Assembly: GCA_032191485.1 (NCBI GenBank)
Contig: JAVDOI010000002.1
Coordinates: forward strand, 6,341,577-6,405,576
Direction: 5' to 3'
From: Leptoclinus maculatus
Taxonomy: Eukaryota; Chordata; Actinopteri; Perciformes; Stichaeidae
DNA length: 64,000 nucleotides
Made by a program: the position numbers and the translations under genes. Under the pieces are notes generated by a model. That model saw nothing but the letters and a program-made list of their open reading frames with translations, did not search any database and was not told the DNA's origin. Positions 50,135-63,015 of the stretch are shown here, piece after piece (positions within the stretch are counted from its first letter, which is position 1; the number at the start of each line of letters is the position of its first letter).

Positions 50135-50989
50135 GGGCTCGACACCATCGACATATAAAGCTCCGGTAGAAATAGCAGCTGGGCTGGGATTAGTACTGCG
50201 ATAAGGCCCAGGAGTGTTGAGTTTCAAGGAGCCATCTCTTTTCCCTGGCCCCGCTGTAGTGATTGTTGTTGTTTTTCACAGGGGCTGTTGCTCCCCCTTA
50301 CTGCGCATGCGCCGGGCACGCAGCGTGCAGTGCCTTTAAAGAGCCAGGACAGTTTTGTCAAGTGCAGAGTGCTGATGATAGTAAACGTAATCATACACGG
50401 TATGACTGAGAGTGGGATTTTATTGTCCGTTGTCTCGGCTCCACGGGCGACAGAGACAGCAGGAGGAAACACGGCTCTCGTGGAAACACTCCACTGTACA
50501 GTAACTATTTGTGATTTGATGCAACAGCGCCACCCATCGTCAATATGTGCAAACAACATCTGAAAAGAAGGGGCGAGATACACACAGTCTACTTTGATTG
50601 GTAGGCTAATTAAATGTCTTCATCATATCATTGACAATACACACCAGCTCCTATATTCTCCTAACCTCATCCTAAAATAGAATATTAATGTTTTATCTCG
50701 TTTTTATCACACAGTTTGTGAAGCTGCTATTCACTTCAACGGCTTCATTCAAAAACATGTCTTACCTTTCCTAAACATTTTGAATGTTTCCATGTTTGAA
50801 CAAAAGACTCAATATTAAACCATAATGCTGTGCAGCTCAACATGGTAGATTTAGCCAACTGTTTTTATATGAATTGACAAAACTGTACTGTAAACTTGCT
50901 CCGTTCTTTCTGTGCATTTTGTGTCACTGCAAAGAATAACAGTTGGACACTTTGTCACTCATATCCTTCTGTTGTACTGTTCTGGTATA

Positions 50990-51545
50990 AGGAGTGTGAT
51001 AGGAAATTTGGTTGTGCTAGTACATTTCTACTGTGATTTAGTTTATGTGCCTTACTCACTAACAAAACTATATGTGTGACATATGATTGTGTACCTAAGA
51101 GAGTGGTAACAGGACCATATGGGGTATCTCTGTCTTTGCTTTGATAAGGGGAAGGAACCAAATGGGGGTTTCAGTTTAAACAGAGAATGTTTGGGTGTGA
51201 AGATTCCCAGGGATAATCAAGGGTAACAAAGACACATGTCTTTGTGTGACAAGGCTCAGAAGAGGAAGGGGAGGACTGGAGGGTGTCAATGGGGAGCTTG
51301 AAACTGTTGATCAATTGTGATAATGTAAATACCTGATGTTCCCCCCTACTGTGTGCTGAGATGCTTAAGAGCAGGAGACAGTCTGTATGACGGTGAAGCC
51401 TTCTCTGGCCAGAGAATAAATACTTTAAAGACAAACTTCTTTCCTCAATGTTGAAGCGTGGGATGATGAGAAGGAAACTGTTCTGATGTTGATCTGACGT
51501 GTGTCGACTGTGTAATTTTAGGTGTGAGTTCGGGTTGCAGTTTCA
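50990..51545 (+). mobile_element. Possible solo LTR-like sequence
   Basis: The stretch ends in CTTCTCTGGCCAGAGAATAAATAC followed by U5-like sequence, the layout of an LTR with a polyadenylation signal. Ends, target duplication and primer-binding site were not found, and no retroviral genes are present. Low confidence. Confidence 0.25.
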
Positions 51546-51819
51546 GGTGTAAGTCTGAACATGTCAGAGAGTGATTGTGAGCGATACTATTCAATGGATA
51601 TCATCATAAAGCCAGAAACAGACTCTGCAAACAGCTGCTCACCCTGTGTGAGGATCTCACCGAACTAAAGACGGATGTAGAGTCTCACTATCAGCTAGTT
51701 GGCACAAGTATAAATAAAAAGGAAAGAAAGCAAGACAAAAAATGTACAAAGGTGAGAAAACCACAAACGCTCAACTGCCCCGGGGGAAGAAAGCAAATCC
51801 ACCACCATCAACTTTTAGC

Positions 51820-52236
51820 CAGTGGTGGAAGAAGTATTCAGATCTTTTACTCAAGTAAAGGTATTAGCGTGACAGTATACTTAAAGTACCAAAAGTAAAA
51901 GTATCATTATGCAGAATGGCCCATTTCACAATGATATATTTATTATGATATATTACTGGATCATAATTTAATGATGTATTCAGCTGCTAAATGTGTGGCT
52001 AATTTAAAGTACTTCATACTGCTGGGCAGCTTAAACCATAATTATACATCATAACTTATTCGTTGATTTTTTTTTATTTGCATTTAAATCTGCAGAGTAA
52101 CTAATGTCATACAAATGTATTGGAGTAAAAAGTACAATATTTGTCTCCAAAAGGCAGTGGAGTAGAAGTACAAAGTAGCATGAAATTGTATAATTACAGT
52201 ACTTGAGTGAAGGTACTTCGTTACGTTCAACCACTG
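51820..52236. mobile_element. hAT-type MITE with intact 8-bp target duplication
   Basis: 417-bp element beginning CAGTGGTGGAAGAAGTA and ending GTTCAACCACTG, inverted termini CAGTGGT. It is flanked by perfect direct 8-bp repeats CTTTTAGC (51812-51819 and 52237-52244), the hAT signature. AT-rich interior with AAGTACT-type words, no transposase. Upstream of mmd2. Confidence 0.85.
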
Positions 52237-53478
52237 CTTTTAGCCGAATGAATGCCTCTGTTGTCCTTCACAGATGATAATGTTAATTAAACCAAATGTT
52301 GCATACGTTCAGTACCTAAATGTCAAAGTAGTACATAGTGTGTACACGATCCTTTATTAAAGCACTACTAAGCAGAACAGAGGTCTCCTAAAGAGCATCA
52401 CAGACACGGTCATTATGCCATTTCCTCTGTGGAAAGACCACAGTGACTCCCTCCGTTTAGTTAATCAGGAGGTTCTTTGTTTGCTCCTGTGTGGTCGTGA
52501 TTCTGTGCCAGCTGTGTCCTTTGGCCCAGTTTACTGCTTTCAGGGGCCGCGTGTCGGCCTCTCCAATAGAGGTCCGTCAGCAGAGGCAGAGCTCCAACAC
52601 ACTGTGTACATGGCCTTTGGTTTACACAAGCCGTAGCCCCCAAACAAACATGGTGGACGGAGAGACAGAGGCGGGGTTTGTAAAATAGACATAATCCAGA
52701 AAAAAAGAGTCACATTTATTGATAATGACATGATGCTATGATGGTAACACACAGAAAATATACCACAAAATATACCAAAAAAAATGTATTTTAGGTTTGG
52801 TTCATGGCTTTAATATGAAGTCAATCTACCTGCTCTAATTTGTTTAATGTAATCACTCTAATCTATATTTTCTACATGCACAGTGTTAGCTGTATACCCA
52901 CAGTGGGTGAACTGTGTGTACAGTGTGTTAGGAATAACCTATGCGCTGTACAAATATGCTTGTCTGGCCAATGTCATTGGCGTTTTTAATCTTATCTGTA
53001 AACACAGTAACACATTTCTGTTGGAAACTTGTTTGGATGCCTGTGTGTGTGTGTGTGTGTGTGTGTTTGCATAATGTATCTGTTCTGTCTCACACAGCTG
53101 CTGCACAGTGCAACAAAGGGCCTCTGCTGGCCACAGTTATTGTTGGGTAGTATTTAATTTTCCATTCAGTTTGAGCGTCAGTGTTATGTGAAAGGGAGGC
53201 ATGAGTGGATCTCCAAAATAAATTTAGCGAGAGAGAACATAACGCTGCTACAAAGATGAACCATTTTAGTTGAGTACCAATAAAGTATTGGGCTGTTAGG
53301 AACCTTGGATGCAGCTTTCACTCTACAAGAAAACACATACCGTTTGAGGGGATTTTAAAGGCTGAATCATATGTTTTTAAGACAACAAATATTTACATTT
53401 CACCACTAAATAAATACAGGACTCCACCTGTTTATTTCTGGCAGTGTGTAGTAGGCAGAGAATTTAGGAAATTAAAAT

Positions 53479-54000
53479 CAGTGGTGGAAAAAGTGTACTT
53501 ATCTAAAAGTATGTGAATGTAAAAAAAACCCACCTTAAAACAAGTAGTAGTCCTTCGTTAAAAAATCCTCTGAAGTACATTATCAACAAAATATACCAAA
53601 GTAAAAAAAAAGACTTGTTCTGCAGAAACATGCCCTCTGTGACTGCTATATTATACATTAATAGACTGTTACACATTAGTGCGTAAGCAGCATTTTATTG
53701 TTGTAGCAAAGTCACAAGAGGTGAAATCACTCCAACACCCCATAAACAATAATGTTGAGAACCACTGGTTTAATCTTAAACAAGGTGTCGTAATCCATAA
53801 ATTTATCATAATCTTATGACACATTGTTAAATCTTAATCTGAAAAGTAACCAGGAACTAAACTGTCAGATGAATAGCGGAGTAAAAAGCACAATATCTAC
53901 TTCTGAAATACAGCGGAAGTTAAAAAGTAATATAAATACCCAAGAAAGATCAAGTACCTAAAACAACATACTTCAGTGCAGTATTTGAACAAATGTACAA
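53479..54000. mobile_element. Degenerate relative of the hAT-type MITE
   Basis: Starts CAGTGGTGGAAAAAGTGTAC like the element at 51820 and holds similar internal words (CTGCAGAAACATGCCC, AAGTACCTAAA). Right terminus not recognisable; no target duplication seen. Confidence 0.55.
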
Positions 54001-54411
54001 TCACTTTACAGCACTCAATAAAATGTTCGGAATACATCATTGAACAGTTGACAGCAAAATAAAAAATGAAGAATAATGAGAGAACACATTTTTTTGTGTT
54101 CTCTGAGGAGGTCAGCGGTGCGTTTCAGGAACCTTGGACTTCTAAAAACCTGGCCAGACTGCAGCTGACAAATTGTGCTTTTTTGCCCGCCAGTGTTGTG
54201 TTTACATTATTTTCTCACCCACGACAACATGAATGACTTTCTCAAATTATTTATTATAGATTGGTGGTTTCCGCCCTGTGTCCCATTCTCTGTATTTCCC
54301 TGTATATTATATCCCAACTACATTTAAAACGGAGGCAGGGGAGGGAGTTGTTGTGTCGTGGGGAGCTGTTTCTGTTTGCTGGTGTGTTATCATCAGCCTG
54401 GATAGGGGAAA

Positions 54412-54448
54412 GGAGAGGGGAGGGGAGGGGAGGGGAGGGGAGGAGGGG
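54412..54448 (+). promoter_or_regulatory. (GGGGA)n G-rich repeat in the mmd2 promoter/5' UTR
   Basis: Six or more AGGGG units in a row, about 350 bp upstream of the mmd2 ATG in a CpG-rich promoter region (54320-54790). Capable of G-quadruplex formation. Function inferred from position only. Confidence 0.6.
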
Positions 54449-54793
54449 TTACAAACCCAGTCCCGCGGAACATCCTGCGAACACATCTGAGACTCGGAAC
54501 ACAACTCTGCACAGTTTCCCCTCACGCGTCGCCTCCGCGTCCCTCAGCGGGATGGCTCGTCGTTCTCCCGCGGGAGGAGTCCCGACACTTTAGATAAAGT
54601 CGCGAGCTCGTTGTTGTGGAGTTGACTCCGCGGGGTCGATGTTCCTCTCGGACTTTTTTGTGTTTATGTTTGGACTCGCGGCGGTGGGACATCCGGAATG
54701 GGGGATCCGTAGGAGGAGACGACGCTCGCTGGTGTGCTGTTGGTAAATAGAGCGCACCAACGCGCGCTCGCGCACAGAGGCCAAACGCACGAG

Positions 54794-55316
54794 ATGGACT
54801 TTAAGAGGACACAATTTGGAAGGTATTTTTTAAATATTTATATTTCATATATATAATCACAGGAAAGTTTGACTGCTAATATCTTGCAGCACGTTTTTTT
54901 TTAATGTGTGACACATCCTGTGCATCCATGCGAACTGACTCGCTGGCACAGGGACACGGGATGTTATCGATTAGTGTGTGTGTGTGTGTGTGTGTCAACG
55001 AGAGATGAAGAGAGAAGCAACAAGCTGGGAGACCATTACTTTTATTACCGCTGAGTTACCCAAACAGGCTGAAAGGAGCATGATTTAATTTTCAGTTTCA
55101 CCATCAAATCACTGTATTTCCATCAATGCTCCCACCCGTCTCTCTGAGGATCAGGTTCCTTCATTGGCTTGAGCTCAGCAGTAGTTACCTTTTTGTTTCA
55201 TGTGCTGCTGCATTTCACTGGAGATGGCATCACATACACAGCAGTTTACAGTATCTCATGTTGAAGTCTGCGTGAGTGCATTCATCTGTCAGTTAGCCTC
55301 CATGTCTGTATGTCGT

Positions 55317-55362
<46 letters not shown>

Positions 55363-55456
55363 AGATGGCGATCATCGTGAGAACCAGAGTTTGAGTCCCA
55401 GAGGAGATGAACTTAATCTTTGCTCAAAAAGGAATAGCCCTGGAGTTACAGAGAGT

Positions 55457-55506
<50 letters not shown>

Positions 55507-55795
55507 TCCTACAGTATTATCCAACCATGATCCAAAAGTTCTGATCCTCTTAGATGCAACCGATCCTATTAATGTATGGAATGTGCTGTAATGGGCTTTC
55601 ATAACACACACTCGCTTTGTGAGGTGAAAACACGCCACACACATGAAGAACATATATATTGAAACCATATGACGCACACGTGTGGAGAATCTCAGTACAT
55701 GAAAGAGAGAAAAAGAGAAAGAATAGTGTGCTGACGAGGACAACAATGCTCTCTCTGATCAGAGCCTGCAAATCTCTATCCAGTCCTTTCAGTTC

Positions 55796-55857
<62 letters not shown>

Positions 55858-58800
55858 TCTGTCATAACCGATTAGAGGACATCAGAGTGCTACATTCAGG
55901 TCCATTGATATCCCTACAATACCACAACAGTGCTCAGAAAGAAAAAAACTGCTCTCTTGTTGTGCACTTGGCACGGCCTGTGGAACTGCAGGGGAAAACT
56001 AAAGCAATGGCAGCCAAACAGTAGTCTAATGTTACTAAATGTTTTCTTCATGTGGACTACATCTAGAGAATGATAGAGCATGTGACTCAGGTTTATTTAA
56101 GGATTCTTGCAGCAGAAATCATGCAGACATTCACATGTGAGCAAAACTTTAAAGCTGCTAAATTTGAAATTCAGAGCATTTAATATAACAGTAAAGAACT
56201 ATTAGCCGTGTACAGATGTAGTGGAGTAATGTCCAGCTGAGCAGAGAATTAAGTCCCTCTCCCGCTCTGTGTGTTATAATCTGAGATTTTCTGTGCTTTG
56301 TTTACGTAGACGGGCCGGCTAGTGTGTCGCCGCGTGGAGACAACAGATTATGCTCTGAATTTGAATTTAGCACTTTTAAAATAAGTGAAAAGAGTCTGCA
56401 TTACAATACTTAAGTGATGGCAAGCCGAGAAAAGTTTTAAAGCAGTAAAGTGAGTAAAACTGATGTAATAACTCCGCTATATTAGTGCTGGTAAGCAAAA
56501 AAAACAAAACAAACGAGAGAAAAAAGGAAGAACGTGTGTGTGTTTGTGGAGGTTGTGTGTGAAAGACGGATGTGTTTTGTGCATTAGAGAGCCCTGATGC
56601 CTCGACCCACAACAGGAAAACACACCGACATTCTTGTTATGAGGGTTCTGGTGGTGAGTGCACAAACACGCACACACACACCTCAAGCTCTAATGTAAAA
56701 TAAGACGACTGATACATTTTAATTTCTCATTCTCTTCCTGTCCACCAAACCGCAGGCACACGTGACATTTTTTTAAAGATGAATGCAGAAATAATGACCT
56801 TCATCACTTCCTATTCTTTTTAATTGCAGATAAAAATTATCTTGTGATCTCACCGAATATTTGAACTTGTTTCTCGTCAATGCATTAATATAGAAGTCAC
56901 TCTTTTACTAAAATGTGTGCAGCTCGCAAGATTAGGACTCTGAAAATAACATTTTTTTTGCCAGATGTCAGCAACATTAACAGGAGTGTTTTGATAATCA
57001 GCTGTTTTATAGATTTAAAGGTGAGAGTTGTGGCAAGTGATGGCGTCCCTCTGTCTGGTTCTTCTTCTGCTGATTCACTTTCTCCTCCCCTGTGCAGAAT
57101 TAACAGACTATTAAAACAAACCGCTAAGGGACGTTTGTGTGTGTGTGTTGGAAATGAGGCGTGATGTCTGCGTGTGCGTGTGATGAGGAGGCGTCGGCCT
57201 AAATGTGTAATCACACAACACAGCTGACCAACGTAGACACACCTGTGGCCCTGCAGGAGAGGCTGCGTTCAAATTACTGTGCGTGTGTTTGTTTGTGTGT
57301 GAGTGTGTGAGTGTGTGTGTGTGTGTGTGTGCATCTAGTCGTATAAAATGTGGTTTCGTAACATCTCCAGATGTGTTTTTCCCTGTAAACTGGGATTGAA
57401 AGATTTACTGCTGATTAAATAGACTACACAACACACACACACACACACACGCGCACACACACATACACACGCACACACAAAGTATCTTTCTCAGTCGTAT
57501 GTGGCAACAAAACAAATAATGCAAATAAAGTTAATAGTTAGTGGTCAGTGGTATCCTGTTGTTGCAGTACAGCCACTGACATCACTGGTGACCATAGCGA
57601 CGCGGACAGTTGCCCCAGCAACGATGAGGCACACTAAAATTCAGACAACGTGATGTGGATTAGAGACCTGTAAATCCTTCAAGAATGACCATCATACACA
57701 CACACACACACACATACACACATACACACACAGACACACACACACACCATTGGCCGTCGTGGGTTCAGCTCACAGTAACTTATTAACTAATAAAGCAGAA
57801 CTTTGTTTTGCCCTCTAGATCTGCATTCCCCCCCCCCCCGTCTTTCTGTCTCTCTCTCACTCTCCTCCCTCACCTCTCTCTCAGGTTCATGAACTGCAGG
57901 GTCCCAGCCAGTAAGAGATACCAGCCCACTGAATATGAACACGCTGCAAACTGTGCCACACATGGGGTGAGCCAAACAGACACACAGAAACACACTTTCA
58001 GAGTAAAAGTGAGTTCTTCTTCAGTTTTTCTGGTTTACTCTCCCGATACCACACCGTCCCCGGGCTGCTCTGCGTTTGGTTAGACTGTCAGTTCAGAGAA
58101 GCCTCTGAAAAGATGGAGGGGATTGCGAGGAATGAGGTAGAATATGGAGGATTTTGGACCGTGCCATAGAGGCTATAATCTGTGATTCAGCCTGTAGCTT
58201 TCTCTAATCTGCTGTAATCCCCGTGCGCTTCCGCCAACCGTCAGAAAGTGAATGAAACAGACGGACAGACATGGAAACAGAGAGAAAACGTGGCCGTAAT
58301 GACTGTAAAGCCTCAAATGCACTGGGGTTTTCTGATTCATTCATTCATTGTTTCATTCATTCATTCAAACAGTGCCATTTCACAGGGCAGCGTATCCAAC
58401 ATCAAGTATCATCTTCACCGTTGCTAGATACAGAATCAGTAAAAGGAGTAGTTTGATGTTTTGGGTTGGATGAGGACATTGAATGTGTAGTGTGTACGGT
58501 AAATGTGAAGCTAGAGCCAGCAGACAGATAGCTTAGCTTAGCATCAAGCCTGGAAACAGCTAACGTTAGCCTGGTTCTATCCAACGGTAACAAAATCCAC
58601 TTACTGACTTTTTTTTTACTGACATGTTACGAAACAGCGAATTGATGTTTTTTACACTTTGTTTTTTGTACAGATTAAACATACACGATATAACATCCCA
58701 GGCTAGCTGTTTCTTAGTCTTTGCGCTAAACTAAGCTAACCGGCTGCTGGTGGTAGCTTCATAAACTAGCATACAGACATGAGAGATATATCGCAAATAA

Positions 58801-61162
58801 TCAAATTTCCCTAAATGTTGAACAATTTCTTTCACAGAGGTTGCAGCTGTTTCTTCTGGATTCAGAGAGACAGAGAAGAACGTTAACGCATGTCAGGAAC
58901 ACAGATGTTTTAGGACAAATGCAGAATAATTCTCCCACAAGAAAGAAAATCTACCAAGTAAAATGTGTCTTTCGGATCTTTTCCAGTTGTGGATCCTTCC
59001 CAGTCTGGTGGGCGGCTCTGTGCTCTACTTCCTGTCTGTGGACCAATGGCATCGTGTGGCGGCCTGGCTCTATGGGAGCGGTCTCACCGGCCTGTTTGTC
59101 ACCTCAACACTCTTCCACACCGCTGCCTGGAAAATCAGCCACCTCCGGTGCGTGTGTGTGTGTGTGTGTGTGTAGCAGAAAAACGCTGGTAGGGATTTGG
59201 CAGATGTACATGTGTGTGTTTATGTGCTGCTCCGGTAGACATTTACATCACACTCAGACATACAGTTTGTTAATTAGGACAGAGCCAGAAGGGCAGGGAG
59301 CAAACGACAGATGTGGCGTGGTAATGAAAATACTTCACATCAACTTCACCACACACCCTCTAAAAAAAAAAAGCATTCACTCACATATTAACAGTCAAAC
59401 ACACACTCACATTATGTAACTAAGAATGTGGGGAATAGACACACACTCTTAAACAACTCCTCTGGCATATCACATATAGTCCAAAAAGACACAACAAGCC
59501 CTGTTTTATACGTTGAAGGACAGGGTCACGGGATGTTTGCGTCTGTGCATGTGGGTGTGTTTTCACAACAACCAAAAATGTGACACCTGCCATGTACTGA
59601 AACAAACTGTAGTTCCTAGGTAACTCAATCCTGTCCTTACGAATGTGTTTTGTGTCCTGTGTAGTTAGAGATTATGGATTAAACTGCATAAAGGTTGTCC
59701 CGATTTAGAAACAAGCTCTCCCTCTCTTTGTCCGTGTGTAGGAAGGTGGAGCAGCGTTTCCACATGTGCGACAGAATGGCCATCTACTTCTTCATAGCGG
59801 CCTCCTACTCTCCCTGGTGGGTCAAGGAGCTACATACTCAGTCTGCGTGGATAACGTACCCGGCTCAGATAGTGACCGTCCCGCTGTGTCTCCTCAGGTT
59901 GATGCTGAGGGAGCTGGGGCCCTGGACGTGCCACATGCGCTGGCTGATATGGGTCATGGCTTGTGTAGGATCCATGTACGTCTTCTTCTTACACGAGAGG
60001 TAACACAGCCTGCCTCTGTGTCTCTCCCGTGTCCCCCGGTTTGACACAATTAACCTGAGACCAAACTCCCGTCCCCGAGTGTTTACAACACTGGGCTGCT
60101 GTTTGAAGCAGAAACAATTACATAGAAGATTAGTTAGCGTTTTCACGTCGTCTGTTTTCTACCCGCAGGTACAAGCTGGTCGAGTTGTTTGGATATGTGG
60201 CCATGGGGGTCGTTCCTGCTTTGGTCATCCTGTCTATGGTAAGCACAAAACACAAACCTGCTTCTGGGAGCCGTCTTCCGCTGCAGCAGGCTTCCTGCTA
60301 TTGTGTTGGAATCACACACTGTCAGTATTTAAAGAACCAAACAGGTGGTTTGTTTGAGCCCATTACCTTCAAATCACATCTAGTTACTGTAACAAAGTGT
60401 ATGTTTTAGATTCACTTTGTCCCAGGTTAGATTTTATTATACTGTAATATATTATATGACAGAAATTATATATATTCTTTATATTTTTTATTGTCTACAA
60501 ATCCCATGAAAAGACCAAAATCAATAAACCTTTCGTCTGTTTCTTAATACTTTTCCACCTTGTCTGTGGTTCTCATCCTCAAGCCCATTGATTCCTGCTG
60601 AAGATGTAAATCTTTAAAAGTGGATTAGAAACATATAATTGTATAGTTGTTTTTTCTGTCAAAAATATCATTTACAAACTTTATTGAAACAGATGTAAAG
60701 AGAGTAACACATTTGTTGGGGACTATTTTCTACAGCAGATTAATTCACATTTGATCAAAAAATCCTGTGTTCTTTGGGAAACATTTGGCAAAAATGTAAA
60801 ACACAAAGTATTAACAATTTTAATATTCATCATTATTATGTATTTTTACACTAGTAAAGCACAATCAAATTAATTTAGCTAAACGTGCTCTTTATTTGTT
60901 TGAACTTTATATTCTTTACTCTACCGACTCTTAACTTATGTGACTGTTTGAACTGTTACAGGTGGAGCGCACAGGTGTGTGTGAACTGGCGGTGGGAGGG
61001 GTCTTCTACGTGGTGGGCACGGCCTTCTTTAAGAGCGACGGCCTCGTCCCGTTCGCCCACGCCATCTGGCATCTTTTCGTCGCAGCGGGAGCGTGCGTTC
61101 ATTATTACGCCATCTGGAGGTACCTGTACTTACCCGGGCCACTGCTGCAGACATCGAGGTGA
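54794..61162 (+). CDS. mmd2: MMD2 (PAQR10), seven-helix PAQR membrane protein (complete)
   Basis: Monocyte-to-macrophage differentiation factor 2, a PAQR/CREST family protein reported at Golgi membranes. Exons: 54794-54822, 57885-57966, 58987-59147, 59742-59816, 59898-59999, 60169-60238, 60962-61162. Sum 720 nt, 239 aa plus stop. Begins MDFKRTQFGRFMN; RYQPTEYEHAANCATH is diagnostic of MMD2 against MMD. CREST/PAQR polar residues are present: TSTLFHT (S-x3-H), FHMCDR (H-x-x-D) and HAIWHLFV (H-x3-H). Between 59816 and 59898 the frame stays open, but an 81-nt intron (TG|GTGGGT ... TCCTCAG|G) restores SPWLMLRELGPW, which aligns with human; I therefore splice it out. The promoter is G-rich and CpG-rich. 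The gene is divergent from wipi2 and convergent with ap5z1. Confidence 0.95.
54823..57884 (+). other. mmd2 intron 1, contents
   Basis: No coding segment. Long microsatellites: (GT)21 at 55319-55361, (AC)24 at 55457-55505, (AC)27 at 55799-55852, and interrupted CA/GT tracts at 57296-57331, 57422-57478 and 57695-57747. A C run precedes exon 2 at 57829-57839. Confidence 0.7.
55319..55505 (+). repeat. Facing (GT)n and (AC)n tracts
   Basis: (GT)21 at 55319-55361 and (AC)24 at 55457-55505, complementary and about 95 bp apart in mmd2 intron 1. Confidence 0.95.
58438..58838. mobile_element. MITE-like dispersed repeat
   Basis: In mmd2 intron 2. Begins AAAAGGAGTAGTTTGATGTTT and ends with the rough inverse AATGTTGAACAATTTCTTT; the interior has the words TAGCTTAGCTTAGCAT and GGAAACAGCTAACGTTAGCC that I associate with an abundant fish repeat. 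Named from memory and the inverted ends, so moderate confidence. Confidence 0.5.
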
Positions 61163-63015
61163 CCGGCCGCTCTCACCTGAGATCACCACACAGTTCCACG
61201 CCACGTTGGCTGACTGAGAGAAGTAAATTCAAGTCACGAGACTGTGTTTTGGCAACAGCTAACCTGACTCACGAGGCTACACCTGGAGGGACGGTGACGA
61301 CATGATCTGAACCGTCAGCACTGACAGCCGCAGATGAAATGAAATTCTCCACTGTTGGGGCCAAAACACTCTCACTGTCGAACTACAAGTCATTTCAACA
61401 TGCTAATTATAGAACGCACTGATGCGTGAACATTCAGCCTGACGGGACCAAACGCACAACGTGTTCAGTTAAAAGAATAGTTTGACAATTTGCTAATGCG
61501 CTTCTTCACACAGAAAGCAAATGAACCTATAAAATTGTCAAACTATTCCCTTAATCAAACATCTCAGTAACAGAACTTACCATATACAGCCTGTGACGAC
61601 ACTTGCTAAACTAGCCGAGGCTGTTGAATCCACCCTTTCCATATTCCAACCATAAGAGATGTGCTAAAACCTACCACAAAGGCATTCCTTTACACTGGTG
61701 CTAACCCCGACTTTATTTTAGTTTTGTCCACTTTGCACAGCGGCAACGTATGACAATATGAGAGTTGGCACATACAGCACCCTTGCTTCCAATGGTTTCA
61801 TAAACAAACACACTCTTAGGTTGACTTAGTACTGCAGCCCCCTAAATGCTGTACACTGGCCCTTTAAGGCAAGTTAAAATGATGAAATATTTTAGCGTTA
61901 AACGTGTTCTCTACAGTACATTACGTCAACTGTAACCTTCATTTGTAATCATTTTATCCAACGGTTCATTTTGTGAACCGTCTGCCATTGAACGGTCTGA
62001 AGAGCCGCAATGCATTTTGGGGCGGTTGAGTGTGTCCAATGAGCTCACGCCTCATACTCTGCTCATGTACACACGTGGGCATTTCTCACCATCACAAAAT
62101 CCACACACTATGCAGTTGGAAGGCACTGCATACATCAAACCACTTTGTCGAATTTAGTACGAATTGTAGGTTAGTACGATATTTCGAACACAGCCTTTGA
62201 CTGCATTAATCAACCTGCAGACTTACGGTCACTGTGTATCAGCTGGGTGACGCACTGATACGAATTAACAGTTGCGCTGCTTTTCTTCCAGATAAAGGTC
62301 GACGGTTGAGGATAACTGGTCCATTTGTGATTTACATTTGTCGTGAATCCGCCTAAAAATCAAGTCTCATAATTTACTGTCATGTTATTTGAAAGATAAA
62401 AAAAAGTCTAATCTAGAGCTCGTGTAACACTGTGTTCTGGGTCACATGTTAAATTCACAAAGAGTGTCAAGGCTGTATGCTTTGATTATCTTGTTTCGAA
62501 GATGATGATCTTGTCCTTGAGCACTTCCTAAAATCGGACAGAATTAACACACGGGCACGTTAGACACCATTTTTTTCTTTTTACAGTCTTTATTTTTATA
62601 CTTCTTCATCCACTGCATAGACCACACTTACAGGTTCTCCATAACCTCTAGAAGTTAAACTGTTTCTGTTTTTACAGAGAAATGGAGCACTTACTCAGGA
62701 AGTGAGCTTTTTTCTTTCTTTTTTTTTTTTTTTTTTTTTAAAATCAGATGATCTATTTTGTAAAATTGTATTTTCACTGAATTAAAGAGGAGACACTATA
62801 TTACTCTGGGAGGGGTCGGTGTATTTTGTGGTTGCCAAATTTTTTTTTATCACATCAAGTGTCAATCAAACAATGTCATTTATTAACAAAAACAATGTGC
62901 ACATTTCACACCAGATTCATCAGCATGTCCATTTCATGAGGGAATCTCTTCAGTCTGAATTCATAATGATGATGTGTGGTGTGAATGTCAGTGCGTGTGT
63001 GTGTGTGTGTGTGTA
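61163..63015. other. Convergent 3' ends of mmd2 and ap5z1
   Basis: No coding segment. Candidate plus-strand poly-A signal ATTAAA at 62781-62786 for mmd2, and minus-strand AATAAA at 62594-62589 for ap5z1. A 16-bp inverted repeat (61476-61491 with 61532-61547, AATAGTTTGACAATTT) forms a hairpin in the likely mmd2 3' UTR. T tract at 62720-62740. Confidence 0.45.

Noticed and set aside
59742..59999. Single 258-nt mmd2 exon
   Set aside because: The frame is open throughout, but the 81-nt middle part has GT/AG borders and removing it restores the family sequence SPW-LxLRELGPW.
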